Source of the DNA: Streptomyces lydicus | GTDB lineage: Bacteria > Actinomycetota > Actinomycetes > Streptomycetales > Streptomycetaceae | Direction of reading: 5' to 3' | Assembly: GCF_004125265.1 (NCBI RefSeq) | Contig: NZ_RDTE01000003.1 | Span: 310,001 to 374,000, forward strand | DNA length: 64,000 nucleotides | Shown here: positions 40,579 to 49,492 of the stretch, in pieces | Numbering within the stretch: position 1 is the stretch's first letter | How the letters are laid out: every line of letters starts with the position of its first letter | Program-made: the position numbers and the translations under genes | The notes under the pieces: generated by a model | What the model saw: the letters and a program-made list of their open reading frames with translations, nothing else | The model's database searches: none | What the model was told of the DNA's origin: nothing

Positions 40579-41208
40579 CTACTCCGAAGCCCCCTGCCCC
40601 CGCTCCTGCCCGGACGTGTCGTCCCGCAGGTAGGCGAGCCGGTCGACCACCTCGACGACCCCGTCGACGCTTTCGCACAACCGCACGGCAATGGGGACGA
40701 GGCTCTTGTGGTCCACGGTGCCGGTGAGCGTCACGGTGCCCTCCGCCACATCGACCGTGACCGCGGACGGGGACACCCCGAGCGTCCGCGTCAGCACCTC
40801 CTCCAGCACCTCCTCCCGGATGGCGCGGTCCCGGCGCAGGAACAGCCGCACCAGGTCGCTGCGGCTGATCACACCGATGAGCCGGCCGCTGCCATCGACC
40901 ACGGGCAGCCGCTTGACCTTCTTCTTCTCCATCGTTCTGGCCGCTTCGACGACACTCCACTCGGGCCGGGCCACCACGGCGGGACTCGTCATGATCGCCT
41001 CGGCGGTGGTCGCCCCCAGCTTGGCGAGCTGCCTGCGCAGCAGATCGGCCTCGGACACCACGCCCACCGGCCGCTCGTCCTCATCGAGAACCGGGACGGC
41101 GGTGATGTCGTACTCGTCGAGCAGATGGGCGATCTCCTTGAACGGAGTGCCCCGCTGGACGACGACGGCGTGGGGTGTCATCAGGTCGGCAACGCTGCGG
41201 TGCGTCAT
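40579..41208 (-). CDS. CBS-pair and BON domain protein
   Basis: Soluble protein of 209 residues. Two CBS motifs come first (SVADLMTPHAVVVQRGTPF, about residues 4-60; AEAIMTSPAVVARPEWSV, about 70-130), each with the VPVLDE/LPVVDG core that binds adenosyl ligands. A C-terminal BON domain follows (about 135-205; ITVDVAEGTVTLTGTVDHKS-like). Such proteins sense energy charge and are common in actinobacterial stress regions. The start at ATG 41208 fits the family; an upstream open extension to 41343 is not needed. It is followed by a short acidic tail. Confidence 0.9.
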   Translation of the reverse strand: MTHRSVADLMTPHAVVVQRGTPFKEIAHLLDEYDITAVPVLDEDERPVGVVSEADLLRRQLAKLGATTAEAIMTSPAVVARPEWSVVEAARTMEKKKVKRLPVVDGSGRLIGVISRSDLVRLFLRRDRAIREEVLEEVLTRTLGVSPSAVTVDVAEGTVTLTGTVDHKSLVPIAVRLCESVDGVVEVVDRLAYLRDDTSGQERGQGASE

Positions 41209-41362
41209 CTTCGGCCAGTCCCTCCGGGTGGTGCACGGGCCGGATCTCACCGGCCTCACGGGCGGGAATCCGGTACGGACAAGCCTGCCTCGGAGCGGCG
41301 CGGGGCGCGCAGGGCCCGACGGGTCCGGCGCGTCTCCGGCCACGCTCGATCGCGGGGGCCGG

Positions 41363-42262
41363 TCATTCGTGCGGTACCACCGCGATCGGGCAGGTCACAT
41401 GGTGAATGGCGGCATGCGCCACCGGGCCGATGCGGGGTGCGAGCGGGGGCCGGTGCAGGGTGCGGCCGACCACCAGCAGCTCGGCCCCGAAGACCGACTG
41501 GACCAGGGCCCGGGTCGGGCTCTCCGGCAGAACGGTCCGCCGCACCGGCACCTCGGGGAATCGCTCACACCACGGACGCAGCGCGTCCTGCAGCTCGGCA
41601 TCCGCTTCCTTGGTGAGTTCCGTCGCGGCATCGGGGTCCAGGCCCCACGGGGTATAGGCGTCCACGGGGAGCGGACGCCCGTGGACGGCCTGCAGCGCAA
41701 GCCCCCGGCCGGCCGCGGCGTCGAAGGCGAAACCGAGCATCCGCTCGCACGAGCCGTTCAGGCTCAGGCCGGCGACGATCCGCGCTTCGGGGGCGGGCGG
41801 CGGGCCGTCCGGGGGTTCGTGGCGCGGTGGTTTCGCACGCCCCGCCTCCTCCCGGACGAGAACGACCGGCCCCTTGGCCCGGCCCACCACGTCCAGGCTC
41901 ACATCACCGAGCACATAGCTCTCCCACGGCCCGAGCGCCCGCGATCCGAGCACGACCATCCGCGAATCGCCGGCCGCACCCAAAAGCGCCGGTTCGGCCT
42001 CCGCCCCCACCAGGTCCTCGATGATCCGCAGCCCGGGATGGCGTTCGCGCACCTCGTCCCGGGCCCGGCGCACGACCTCCCGGGCGCCGTCGTTCCGGTC
42101 CCGGTCCGCGGGCGCCTGCGGCGCCCCGGCGGCCGGCAGTATCCATGCGTGGAGAAGCCGCAGCGCCCACTGCCGCCGGTCCGCTTCGTCAGCGGCCCAG
42201 TGCGCGGCCGCCAGGCTCTCCGGCGAGCCGTCGAGTCCCACGGTGATGACTTCCGGCTCCAT
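41363..42262 (-). CDS. Universal stress protein, tandem UspA domains
   Basis: Protein of 299 residues with two UspA domains, about 1-145 and 155-299. The first starts [19 protein letters not shown] and carries a [14 protein letters not shown] nucleotide-loop-like segment. The second begins [16 protein letters not shown] and ends [10 protein letters not shown], with a degenerate ATP loop ([11 protein letters not shown]). ATG 42262 has GGGAGG at good spacing. Tandem USPs are typical of actinobacterial hypoxia and stress regulons, and the neighbouring CBS-BON gene is transcribed in the same direction 154 nt downstream. Confidence 0.92.
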   Translation of the reverse strand: MEPEVITVGLDGSPESLAAAHWAADEADRRQWALRLLHAWILPAAGAPQAPADRDRNDGAREVVRRARDEVRERHPGLRIIEDLVGAEAEPALLGAAGDSRMVVLGSRALGPWESYVLGDVSLDVVGRAKGPVVLVREEAGRAKPPRHEPPDGPPPAPEARIVAGLSLNGSCERMLGFAFDAAAGRGLALQAVHGRPLPVDAYTPWGLDPDAATELTKEADAELQDALRPWCERFPEVPVRRTVLPESPTRALVQSVFGAELLVVGRTLHRPPLAPRIGPVAHAAIHHVTCPIAVVPHE

Positions 42263-42544
42263 GCCGCCTCCCACCGGGTACGACGTCTCCGCCCCGCCTT
42301 CCCCATCGTGGCTCCGATCGCCGGAGCCTGCCAGGCCGTACGGCCTGCGGCTGCGGCGCGGTGGCACCGGGGCCCGGGGAGTGTCTCCCCGGCCTCCGCG
42401 GGCCGTGGGCACCGGACACCTGACGGGCCGGTGCCGGATTTTCCTGGCCGGATCGGGCGGGAGCAACAGCCGCGCAGGGCCGCTGGTGCCGTGCTACTGT
42501 CGATCTCAGTTGCAGTTGTGGTTCCCAAAGACTTCACGCTACCT

Positions 42545-42665
42545 CGCCGGCTTTCCAGGCCGGCGGGAACGCTTTTGTATTTCCGGTTTTCCGGAGGGGC
42601 AATCATCGCGGCGACGCGGGGTCCGCACAGTGCGGCCCCGGGCACTGCCCCGAAGGAGATATGAC
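42545..42665 (+). promoter_or_regulatory. Structured 5' leader of cold-shock gene
   Basis: Untranslated stretch before the cold-shock gene, containing a 7-bp stem (42545-42551 with 42559-42565, loop TTTCCAG), an AT-richer region (42566-42600) and the ribosome site GAAGGAGA. Long structured leaders commonly control csp genes; function here is inferred from position. Confidence 0.35.
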
Positions 42666-42869
42666 ATGGCTACTGGCACCGTGAAGTGGTTCAACTCGGA
42701 AAAGGGTTTCGGCTTCATCGAGCAGGACGGCGGCGGCGCTGACGTCTTCGCCCACTACTCGAACATCGCCACCCAGGGCTTCCGTGAGCTGCAGGAGGGC
42801 CAGAAGGTGACCTTCGACGTCACGCAGGGCCAGAAGGGCCCGCAGGCCGAGAACATCCTCCCCGCCTGA
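42666..42869 (+). CDS. Cold-shock protein, CspA family
   Basis: Single-domain RNA/DNA chaperone of 67 residues. Both nucleic-acid-binding motifs are intact: RNP1 KGFGFIEQ and RNP2 VFAHYS. The N-terminus [18 protein letters not shown] is the actinobacterial consensus. GAAGGAGA precedes ATG 42666. A very strong terminator follows at 42889. The next gene downstream is a DEAD-box RNA helicase; the pairing suggests a shared role in RNA unfolding under stress. Confidence 0.96.
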   Translation: MATGTVKWFNSEKGFGFIEQDGGGADVFAHYSNIATQGFRELQEGQKVTFDVTQGQKGPQAENILPA

Positions 42870-42888
42870 CACTGACGCGTCACACCGC

Positions 42889-42923
42889 AGCTGGGGCCCG
42901 CACCTTGGGTGCGGGCCCCAGCT
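42889..42923 (+). terminator. Terminator after cold-shock gene
   Basis: Perfect 16-bp stem (42889-42904 with 42908-42923) with a 3-nt TTG loop, 20 nt after the csp stop. It should prevent read-through into the helicase gene. Confidence 0.9.
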
Positions 42924-43212
42924 CGTTGCCCTTTGCGGAATGCGCTGTGCGTGCCGTCGCGGCCGCACGAGCGACAAGGGGCAGCCTGTTCGGCGCCGGA
43001 ACCGCAGCCCGCTGCGGCAGCACGGCAGCCGTCCGGTCCGGTGCTCGGGCACCGTCTCCGCCGCTCTTTGCGGCGGCACTTTTTCACGCGTCGGCGGTCG
43101 ATTCCGCCCCGCCTCGTTCCATCTGTTTTCTACGGTCCGTGCTGCGATTCTTTTGTGTGTGGCTGAAAGCTGCCGGGAATTCTTCGACGTACCGCATCGA
43201 GGAAGGTTCTTC

Positions 43213-44721
43213 ATGAACCGCACAGCTCGCCCGAACGACCGCTCCGCCCGGAACCGTTCCAACGGCTCCGCCGGCTCCGGCCGCGGCGGCTACCGCTCGC
43301 AGGCGTCGAACCGGTCCGGTGCCAAGCGGCGTCGGCCCGCCGCACGGCCGGAAGAGTTCGCGCTGCCCGTCACGCACACCCCCGCGCTGCCCCCGGCCGA
43401 GAGCTTCGCGGCACTGGACATGCCGCCCGCGCTGCTGGCGTCGCTGACCGCGGAAGGGGTGACGACGCCCTTCCCGATCCAGGCCGCCACGCTGCCGAAC
43501 TCGCTGGCCGGGCGTGACGTTCTGGGCCGTGGGCGCACCGGCTCGGGCAAGACGCTCGCCTTCGGCCTGGCCCTGCTGGCCCGTACCGCCGGCCTGCGCG
43601 CCGAGCCCGGACGGCCGCTCGCCCTGGTGCTGGTCCCCACCCGCGAGCTGGCGCAGCAGGTCACCGATGCGCTCACCCCCTACGCACGGTCGCTGTCGCT
43701 GCGGTTGACCACCGTGGTCGGCGGGATGTCGATCGGCCGGCAGGCGAGTGCGCTGCGCGCCGGGGCCGAAGTGGTCGTCGCGACGCCCGGACGGCTCAAG
43801 GACCTCATCGGCCGTGGTGACTGCCGCCTGAACCAGGTCGCCATCACCGTGCTGGACGAGGCCGACCAGATGGCCGACATGGGCTTCATGCCCCAGGTCA
43901 CGGCCCTGCTCGACCAGGTGCGGCCCGAGGGCCAGCGGATGCTCTTCTCGGCCACTCTGGACCGCAACGTCGACCTTCTGGTCCGGCGCTATCTGACCGA
44001 CCCCGTGGTCCACTCCGTCGACCCCTCGGCCGGCGCCGTCACCACCATGGAGCATCACCTGCTGCATGTCCGCGACGCCGACAAGCACGCCACCACCACG
44101 GAGATCGCCGCCCGCGAAGGCCGGTCGATCATGTTCCTGGACACCAAGCGCGCCGTGGACAAGCTCACCAAGCACCTGCTGAACAGCGGTGTGCGCGCCG
44201 CGGCACTGCACGGCGGAAAGTCCCAGCCCCAGCGCACCCGCACCCTGGCCCAGTTCAAGACCGGCCAGGTCACGGTCCTGGTGGCCACCAACGTCGCGGC
44301 CCGCGGCATCCACGTCGACAACCTCGACCTCGTCGTCAACGTCGACCCGCCCACGGACCACAAGGACTACCTGCACCGCGGCGGCCGTACCGCGCGGGCC
44401 GGCGAGTCCGGCAGCGTCGTCACCCTCGTCCTGCCCAACCAGCGCCGCGAAATGGACCGCCTGATGGCCGACGCGGGTATCACCCCGCAGTCCACCCAGG
44501 TCCGCGCCGGGGAGGCCGAACTGAGCCGCATCACCGGCGCCCAGGCCCCTTCCGGGGTTCCCGTCACCATCGCCGCACCGGTCGTCGAGCGGCCTAAGCG
44601 CAGCGGCTCCTCCACCCGCGGCCGCCGCAGCCGCTCCGCCCAGGCCCGTCGCTCCACCGGATCGCCCCGTACCGCGACCGGGGCGTCCCCTCGGCAGCGG
44701 TCCGGCGGCAAGACGTCATGA
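43213..44721 (+). CDS. DEAD-box RNA helicase
   Basis: ATP-dependent RNA helicase of 502 residues. The Q-motif region (TPFPIQAATL) is followed by Walker A GRTGSGKT, PTRELAQQ, ATPGRLKDLI, DEAD (LDEADQMADMGFMPQV) and SAT (LFSATLDRN). The second RecA domain carries ATNVAARGIHVDNLDLVVNVDPPTD-type motif V and HRGGRTARAG motif VI. Both termini are basic, low-complexity extensions rich in Arg, Ser and Gly, probably unspecific RNA-binding arms. GGAAGG lies 6 nt before ATG 43213. Its upstream 289 nt carry the csp terminator and presumably its own promoter. Confidence 0.95.
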   Translation: MNRTARPNDRSARNRSNGSAGSGRGGYRSQASNRSGAKRRRPAARPEEFALPVTHTPALPPAESFAALDMPPALLASLTAEGVTTPFPIQAATLPNSLAGRDVLGRGRTGSGKTLAFGLALLARTAGLRAEPGRPLALVLVPTRELAQQVTDALTPYARSLSLRLTTVVGGMSIGRQASALRAGAEVVVATPGRLKDLIGRGDCRLNQVAITVLDEADQMADMGFMPQVTALLDQVRPEGQRMLFSATLDRNVDLLVRRYLTDPVVHSVDPSAGAVTTMEHHLLHVRDADKHATTTEIAAREGRSIMFLDTKRAVDKLTKHLLNSGVRAAALHGGKSQPQRTRTLAQFKTGQVTVLVATNVAARGIHVDNLDLVVNVDPPTDHKDYLHRGGRTARAGESGSVVTLVLPNQRREMDRLMADAGITPQSTQVRAGEAELSRITGAQAPSGVPVTIAAPVVERPKRSGSSTRGRRSRSAQARRSTGSPRTATGASPRQRSGGKTS

Positions 44722-44774
44722 CCACCAGCTCGGCCCGCCCGTTTCCGGCTTCTCCTCGACCCTGAAGAGGCACT

Positions 44775-45089
44775 ATGCGCGTTGTCATCGCCCGCTTCCC
44801 CTTCGACTTGATCAAGACCGAGGTGCAGGATGCGATGAAGGGCATCAAGCCCGAACCCATCACGGGCGAGTCCGTGCAGATCGGCACCCGTCACTACCCC
44901 GTCAAGCAGGTCGGGGAGATCATCACGCGGCAGGACCGTCGTGATTTCTCCGCCGGCGAGGTGACCCGGGCACTGACCCGCCTCGGCTTCACCTGTCGCT
45001 CCGCGGCCCCGGTCGCCCGCACCCCGCTCGAGGAGGCGTCGGACCTGCTCCAGGCGCCGGCGTCTCCGGACTGGAACCCGGAAAGCTGA
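44775..45089 (+). CDS. Hypothetical protein, helicase-linked
   Basis: Protein of 104 residues starting 53 nt after the helicase stop, with a GAAGAGG ribosome site. It is soluble, with an N-terminal strand-helix (VVIARFPFDLIKTEVQDAMKG), a central RHYPVKQVGEIITRQDRRDF segment and a helix ending in SDLLQAP. Position and spacing indicate co-transcription with the helicase. I recognise no named domain; the motif arrangement suggests a small nucleic-acid- or partner-binding protein, but this is not demonstrated. Confidence 0.72.
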   Translation: MRVVIARFPFDLIKTEVQDAMKGIKPEPITGESVQIGTRHYPVKQVGEIITRQDRRDFSAGEVTRALTRLGFTCRSAAPVARTPLEEASDLLQAPASPDWNPES

Positions 45090-45105
45090 CACCACGGCAG
45101 CACAG

Positions 45106-45175
45106 CGGCATGGCGGCATGGCGGCATAGCGTCACCGTGGCATGGCGTCACCGTCATGGCTCATGCCGTCATGCC
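45106..45175. repeat. Short tandem and palindromic GGCATGG repeats
   Basis: Three 8-nt copies of CGGCATGG/AG (45106-45129) are followed by a duplicated GCGTCACCGT (45129-45138 and 45146-45155) and an inverted GGCATG...CATGCC arrangement. It lies between convergent genes and may contribute to termination. Confidence 0.5.
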
Positions 45176-45195
45176 GGCCGGAATTGCGTCGGTGA

Positions 45196-45573
45196 TCAGC
45201 GGTCGGAGTAGCGGAAGTCGCCCACCGTCCAGGCGCTCACTTCCTCGATCGCGACCCGGTACATCCCGCCGGTCTCGGGCAGGCCGAAGCTGCCCTGCAG
45301 GATCCTCGCCACGTGGAAGTGCAGATGCGTGGGCGGGCCGCTCCGGTGGGCCGCGCGGGAGTGCGTACCGGTGGAGGAGAAGAGCGAGGAGAACGGCCCC
45401 AGCCGTTCCGATTCCTCCAGGACCTCGGCCACGCGCTGCCGCCACACGGCCTCGGGTGCCAACCGCCCGGTGAGGACGGCGCCTTGGACCGCAACGGTGA
45501 GAGACATCTGATTGCTCTGCTCGGACTCCACCATGGCGGCGATGTCGACGAGCAGTTCGTCGGGCTTCGACAT
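45196..45573 (-). CDS. GvpU-like gas vesicle accessory protein
   Basis: Protein of 125 residues. The order of elements resembles the GvpU accessory family: an N-terminal helix (ELLVDIAAMVESEQSNQMS), a strand pair LTVAVQGAVLTGRLAP, a middle HLHFHVARIL and a C-terminal YRVAIEEVSAWTVGDF. GvpU in Bacillus megaterium influences gas vesicle clustering. ATG 45573 gives the natural length; longer upstream extension to 45768 is Pro/Arg-rich junk. It is isolated from both gvp operons, about 11 kb from operon 1 and 12 kb from operon 2. The match is by eye, so it could be a different small beta-rich family. Confidence 0.5.
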   Translation of the reverse strand: MSKPDELLVDIAAMVESEQSNQMSLTVAVQGAVLTGRLAPEAVWRQRVAEVLEESERLGPFSSLFSSTGTHSRAAHRSGPPTHLHFHVARILQGSFGLPETGGMYRVAIEEVSAWTVGDFRYSDR

Positions 45574-45720
45574 GGCAGCAGACTTTACTGCCGTGACCGG
45601 CCCTTGGCAGCACACACGCGCGCGAGAGCCGCGCCGCTTCCCCGGAGTGCCGGAGCCCTTACGGGGTACCCGTCCGGACGGGGCGGGCGGTGTGCCCGTC
45701 GGCAGGAAGGGAAGCGGCGG

Positions 45721-46125
45721 ATGGCCATAGCCAAGACCAGCGTCCTGGTACTGGATTGCGCGGAGCACGCGGCGCTGGCGGATTTCTACGCACAGTTCCT
45801 CGGCGGAGAGGTGCGGGTCGGGACCAGCCCGGACTACATCGAGGTCGTCGAAGGCGGCACCGTCCGTCTCGCGATACGGCGGGACCGCGGTGCGGCGCCG
45901 CCGAGTTGGCCCCGGCCCGATGACTCACAACAGGCGCATCTGCACTTCCTCGTCCCGCAGGACAACATGGACGAGGCGGAGCGCGAGGCGGTCAGCCTGG
46001 GGGCACGGCCCTTGCAGACCCGCGAGAACGGCGGGCCCTACGACGCCCGGCGCTACTCGGACCCCGCGGGCCACCCCTTTGTGCTCGCCGCGAGCGAAGG
46101 GCACTCCCTGGGGCAGGCGAACTGA
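45721..46125 (+). CDS. VOC-family (glyoxalase/bleomycin-resistance-like) protein
   Basis: Protein of 134 residues forming a vicinal-oxygen-chelate fold from two beta-alpha-beta-beta-beta units. The first starts KTSVLVLDCAEHAALADFYA; the second holds AHLHFLVPQDNMDEAERE and ends RRYSDPAGHPFVLAA. The metal-binding histidine/glutamate positions are partly conserved. Streptomycetes have many such proteins with roles ranging from detoxification to antibiotic sequestration, and no substrate can be given. It is divergent from the GvpU-like gene (147 nt apart) and convergent with the phosphoesterase. Confidence 0.88.
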   Translation: MAIAKTSVLVLDCAEHAALADFYAQFLGGEVRVGTSPDYIEVVEGGTVRLAIRRDRGAAPPSWPRPDDSQQAHLHFLVPQDNMDEAEREAVSLGARPLQTRENGGPYDARRYSDPAGHPFVLAASEGHSLGQAN

Positions 46126-46143
46126 GGCTCACCGTCAGCGGCC

Positions 46144-46178
46144 GCGGGCCGGGCCCCTTGCCCAGGGTCCCGGCCCGC
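46144..46178. terminator. Bidirectional terminator
   Basis: Perfect 10-bp GC-rich inverted repeat (46144-46153 with 46169-46178) in the 85 nt between the convergent VOC and phosphoesterase genes. Confidence 0.7.
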
Positions 46179-46210
46179 TTCGCGTCCCGGCCACGGGTGG
46201 TGCGGTGTGA

Positions 46211-48058
46211 TCAGGCGGTCCGGTGGTGCTCCTTGCGCCGGCGCAGTACCAGGAAGGTGCCGGTGACGCCTGCCGCGACCACGGCCGCGCCGACGCCCAC
46301 CGGGAGCAGGGGGAAGCCGGACGGTTCGCCGGCCGAGGCCAGGTTCTGCAGCGAGGCGCCCGGGTCGATGCTCGTGGCGACCGGTGCGACATGCCGGATC
46401 GGGCCGACCGACTTGACCGAGCCGTCCGCGTTCAGCAGCACCTGCTTGTTGTTGGGGTGACGGAAGTCGAACATGCCGTTCAGAGAGCCGGCCCGGGCGT
46501 CGAAGGAGGCATCTCCGATCCGGCCGGTGTGCCAGTTGTTCTCGATGAACTTGATGATCGAGGTCTGCTCGGTCGGGGTGTGGTCGATCTTGTTGACCCT
46601 GCTGTACGGGGAGATGACCAGCAGCGGCTGCCGGGTGCCGGGGCCGCAGCGGTCCGCATAGCCGCCGGCGGCCGCGGGACCCGCCTGGCAGGCGGGGCTG
46701 TCGGTGGCCTTGCCGTTGGAGCCGGTGGAGGTGTCCTTCGAGCCGTTGCGCGGCTTGGCGAAGGCGTGGTCGTACCAGCCGTCGGAGTCGTCATAGGCGA
46801 CGACGACGGCGGTGTCCTTCCACTGCGGCGACTGCTGGATGCGGTTGATCCGGTCGACGAGGAAGTGCTGTTCGTCGACCGGGTCGGAGTAGGCGGCGTG
46901 GGCGTCCTGGTACTCGGGGGCCTTGAGGAAGCTGACGGCCGGCAGCTTGCCCGCCTTCAGGACGGCGTCGAAGTCGCTCAGGTCGTAGTTGTGGTTGGCC
47001 CGTCCGGCGTGACCGACCTCGTCGACGCTCTTCGGCGGCAGGTGGTGCGGGTTGGAGGTCGACTTGTAGTACTCGAACGGCGAGTGGTGCGGGCTGTAGT
47101 CGACGACCGCCGCTCCCCCGACGTTGGTGTGCGTGGTCCCGCCGCACTTGGCGTAGTGGTCCGGCTTGCCGTCCCAGCCGGTACTGGGCCGGAAGCCACC
47201 CTGGAACCATCCCCAGCTGACATGGCGGGAGTTGAGGACGTCGCCGATGTTGCGCCCCTTCATGGCGGCGAGCGCGTTGGTGCCGGTGTGGTCCTTGTTG
47301 GAGCAGTCGTCGTAGGCCGGGTCCGGGTCGTTGACGACCGTGCCCACGCCTCGCGCGTCGGGCGACTGCACGGCGTGCGCATCGGGTTTGTCGGTCTGCC
47401 GCGGGTTCTCGGTGCCGGAGGCGGGGTCCATGGAGACGACGCCGTGGGTCTGTCCGGAGACCAGGTTGAGCGCGCCCGGTGTGGAGGGACCGTAGACCGA
47501 GCTGAAGGAGCGGTCGCCCAGGGAGTAGTGCTGGGCGTAGTTCCACAGGCCGGTGACGGTGTTGCCGTCGTAGTAGTCCATCACCAGGCCGGGCTCGCCG
47601 AAGAGACCGCCGGAGCACTTGCCGGAGTCGGTGTTCTGGACGAACCGGTCGGCCTTGCCGCCGTTGTACGCGTACTGCTCGGGCCCGTAGTCGTGGGTCT
47701 GGTCGCAGGTCATGGCCTGCTGTGGCGTGAGCCGCTTGGGCGCGTACTGGTTGGGGTTGTGCTTCAGCAGCCCGGCGGTGCGCAGGTTGTCGATGTCCCG
47801 GGGCGTGTGCGGGGAGGCGGTGAACTTGGTGCCGTCGGTGTTGGCGGCCTCGGGATAGGTCGCGAAGTAGTGGTCGAAGGAGATGTTCTCGTCGAAGAGC
47901 ACGACCACGTGCTTGACGGGGGTGGCCGTACGGGAGGAATCGGGGTGCTGCGGCCCGGCGGCCCATGAGGGCGCGCCCGCGCCCAGGACCGTGAGGGCCG
48001 CGGCACCCGTGAGGGCCCCCAGACGCCGTATCGCTGCTCGTCTTCCCCTACTGGCCAT
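46211..48058 (-). CDS. Secreted, membrane-anchored phosphoesterase (phospholipase C/acid phosphatase family)
   Basis: Protein of 615 residues. It has an arginine-rich signal peptide (RRLGALTGAAALTVLGAGAPSWA). The phosphoesterase domain opens with VKHVVVLFDENISFDHYF, the metal/nucleophile motif of the phospholipase C/AcpA family. Further catalytic elements are VVVAYDDSDGWYDH and LLVISPYSRVNKIDHTPTEQ. A C-terminal hydrophobic span and RRRKE stop-transfer (about residues 582-610) anchor it to the membrane. It probably releases phosphate from phospholipids, teichoic-acid parts or nucleotides outside the cell. GGAGGG precedes ATG 48058. Phosphate-starvation control is typical for the family, but no PHO box was identified. 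Confidence 0.9.
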   Translation of the reverse strand: MASRGRRAAIRRLGALTGAAALTVLGAGAPSWAAGPQHPDSSRTATPVKHVVVLFDENISFDHYFATYPEAANTDGTKFTASPHTPRDIDNLRTAGLLKHNPNQYAPKRLTPQQAMTCDQTHDYGPEQYAYNGGKADRFVQNTDSGKCSGGLFGEPGLVMDYYDGNTVTGLWNYAQHYSLGDRSFSSVYGPSTPGALNLVSGQTHGVVSMDPASGTENPRQTDKPDAHAVQSPDARGVGTVVNDPDPAYDDCSNKDHTGTNALAAMKGRNIGDVLNSRHVSWGWFQGGFRPSTGWDGKPDHYAKCGGTTHTNVGGAAVVDYSPHHSPFEYYKSTSNPHHLPPKSVDEVGHAGRANHNYDLSDFDAVLKAGKLPAVSFLKAPEYQDAHAAYSDPVDEQHFLVDRINRIQQSPQWKDTAVVVAYDDSDGWYDHAFAKPRNGSKDTSTGSNGKATDSPACQAGPAAAGGYADRCGPGTRQPLLVISPYSRVNKIDHTPTEQTSIIKFIENNWHTGRIGDASFDARAGSLNGMFDFRHPNNKQVLLNADGSVKSVGPIRHVAPVATSIDPGASLQNLASAGEPSGFPLLPVGVGAAVVAAGVTGTFLVLRRRKEHHRTA

Positions 48059-48229
48059 GCTGGTTCACCCTCCGGGCCGGGACGTGATGTTGCTGTACGA
48101 GCGGATGCTCTGCCGGGCGGACGGCGTTCCGGCAGAGCCATCATGGCGCCGGAGTGAACAGTGAGTCAGGTATGCCAGGACAAACCTTGACCGGGTATTG
48201 ACCCTTCGGAGGCCCACGGTGTGCGCCGA

Positions 48230-49492
48230 TCAGCCCAGCAGGGCCCGGCCGTACCAGTCCTTCTCCTCGCGCACGCCCGGCAGCGCGAAGAAGTAGCCGC
48301 CCCCGAAGGGCGAGATGTAGTCCGTCAGCGGCTCGCCGGCCAGCCTGCGCTGTACCGTCTCGAACTGGCGGGCGAGGTCGCGCTGGTAGCAGCAGAACAG
48401 CAGGCCCATATCGAGATTGCCGTTGCTGTCCACTCCCCTGTCGTAGTTGTAGGCCCGGCGCAGGATGCGCTGACCGGTGGTCGACGGGGTGCGCGGATTG
48501 GCCAGCCGGATATGGCTGTCCAGGGGGATCACCTCGCCCTTGGGGTCGCCGGGATAGTCGGGGGCGTCGTGTTCCCGGTCGCCGTCCAGCGGCGCTCCGG
48601 TCTCCCGTGAGCGGCCGAACATGCGCTCCTGTTCGGTCAGCGACACCCGGTCCCAGAACTCCACCAGCATGCGGATCAGCCGCACCACCTGGTAGCTGCC
48701 GCCGACCGCCCACTCAGGCTCACCGTCCCGCGCCCCGACCCACACCAGGCGGTCCATCTCCCCGGCCGCGCGGGCATCGGGGTTGGCCGTGCCGTCCTTG
48801 AAGCCCATGAGGTTGCGCGGCGTCCCGGACGGCCGGGGCGGGCTGGTGAAACCGTCGAGCCGCCAGCGCACCTGCATACCGCCCCGGGTGTGCCGGGCGA
48901 TATCACGCAGGGCGTGCAGCACGGTGTCCGTGTCGTCGGCGCACAGTTGGAGGCTCAGGTCGCCGTGGCACCAGTCGGACCGCAGGTCGTCGTCGGGGAA
49001 GGAGGGCATGGCGGTCAGCCGGCGCGGCGCACGCCCGTGCAGCCCGAACCGGTCGTCGAACAGCGACGCGCCCACGGCGAGGGTCACCGACAGCCCGCCC
49101 GCGGGGACCTGGGCGCCCAGGAGGCCCGAGTCGGTGGGCGGACCGGTGATACCGACCGACGCCGGTATCCCGCCGCCGGTCAGGAAGCGGGCGCGTGCGG
49201 TGACGGTACGCATCAGCTCGGCCAGTTCGCGGCGGTTCTGCGCGGTCACATCGAACGCGGTGTACGCCGTGACCCGGCGGGGCGGCGCGAGCACCGAGGC
49301 CTGGCGCGGGCCGTGGAAGGGCACCGGCGGGGTGGCCCCGGCGACCGTCCCGGGGCCGGTCATCAGGGCCGGTGCACCGGCCCGGTGTGGCCCGTCGTCG
49401 GCGGCCGCTGCGCCACCGGCCGCCAGCCCGGCTCCGGCGAGCGCCGCTCCCCTCAGGAATCCCCGCCGGCCGACACCGCTCATGTCCTTCAC
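48230..49492 (-). CDS. efeB: EfeB, Tat-exported DyP-type heme peroxidase
   Basis: Dye-decolourising peroxidase of the EfeB/YcdB class, 420 residues. The Tat signal GRRGFLRGAALAGAGLAAGG is at the N-terminus. The heme-site motif GFKDGTANP (GxxDG) and the later RTPSTTGQRILRRAYNYDRG and GLLFCCYQRDLARQF segments match the family. EfeB works with EfeO and the permease EfeU in iron uptake, oxidising Fe2+ or acting on heme. The start is taken as GTG 49492: GGAG lies 6 nt upstream and it overlaps the efeO stop by 4 nt. ATG 49483 is the alternative. Confidence 0.93.
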   Translation of the reverse strand: MKDMSGVGRRGFLRGAALAGAGLAAGGAAAADDGPHRAGAPALMTGPGTVAGATPPVPFHGPRQASVLAPPRRVTAYTAFDVTAQNRRELAELMRTVTARARFLTGGGIPASVGITGPPTDSGLLGAQVPAGGLSVTLAVGASLFDDRFGLHGRAPRRLTAMPSFPDDDLRSDWCHGDLSLQLCADDTDTVLHALRDIARHTRGGMQVRWRLDGFTSPPRPSGTPRNLMGFKDGTANPDARAAGEMDRLVWVGARDGEPEWAVGGSYQVVRLIRMLVEFWDRVSLTEQERMFGRSRETGAPLDGDREHDAPDYPGDPKGEVIPLDSHIRLANPRTPSTTGQRILRRAYNYDRGVDSNGNLDMGLLFCCYQRDLARQFETVQRRLAGEPLTDYISPFGGGYFFALPGVREEKDWYGRALLG

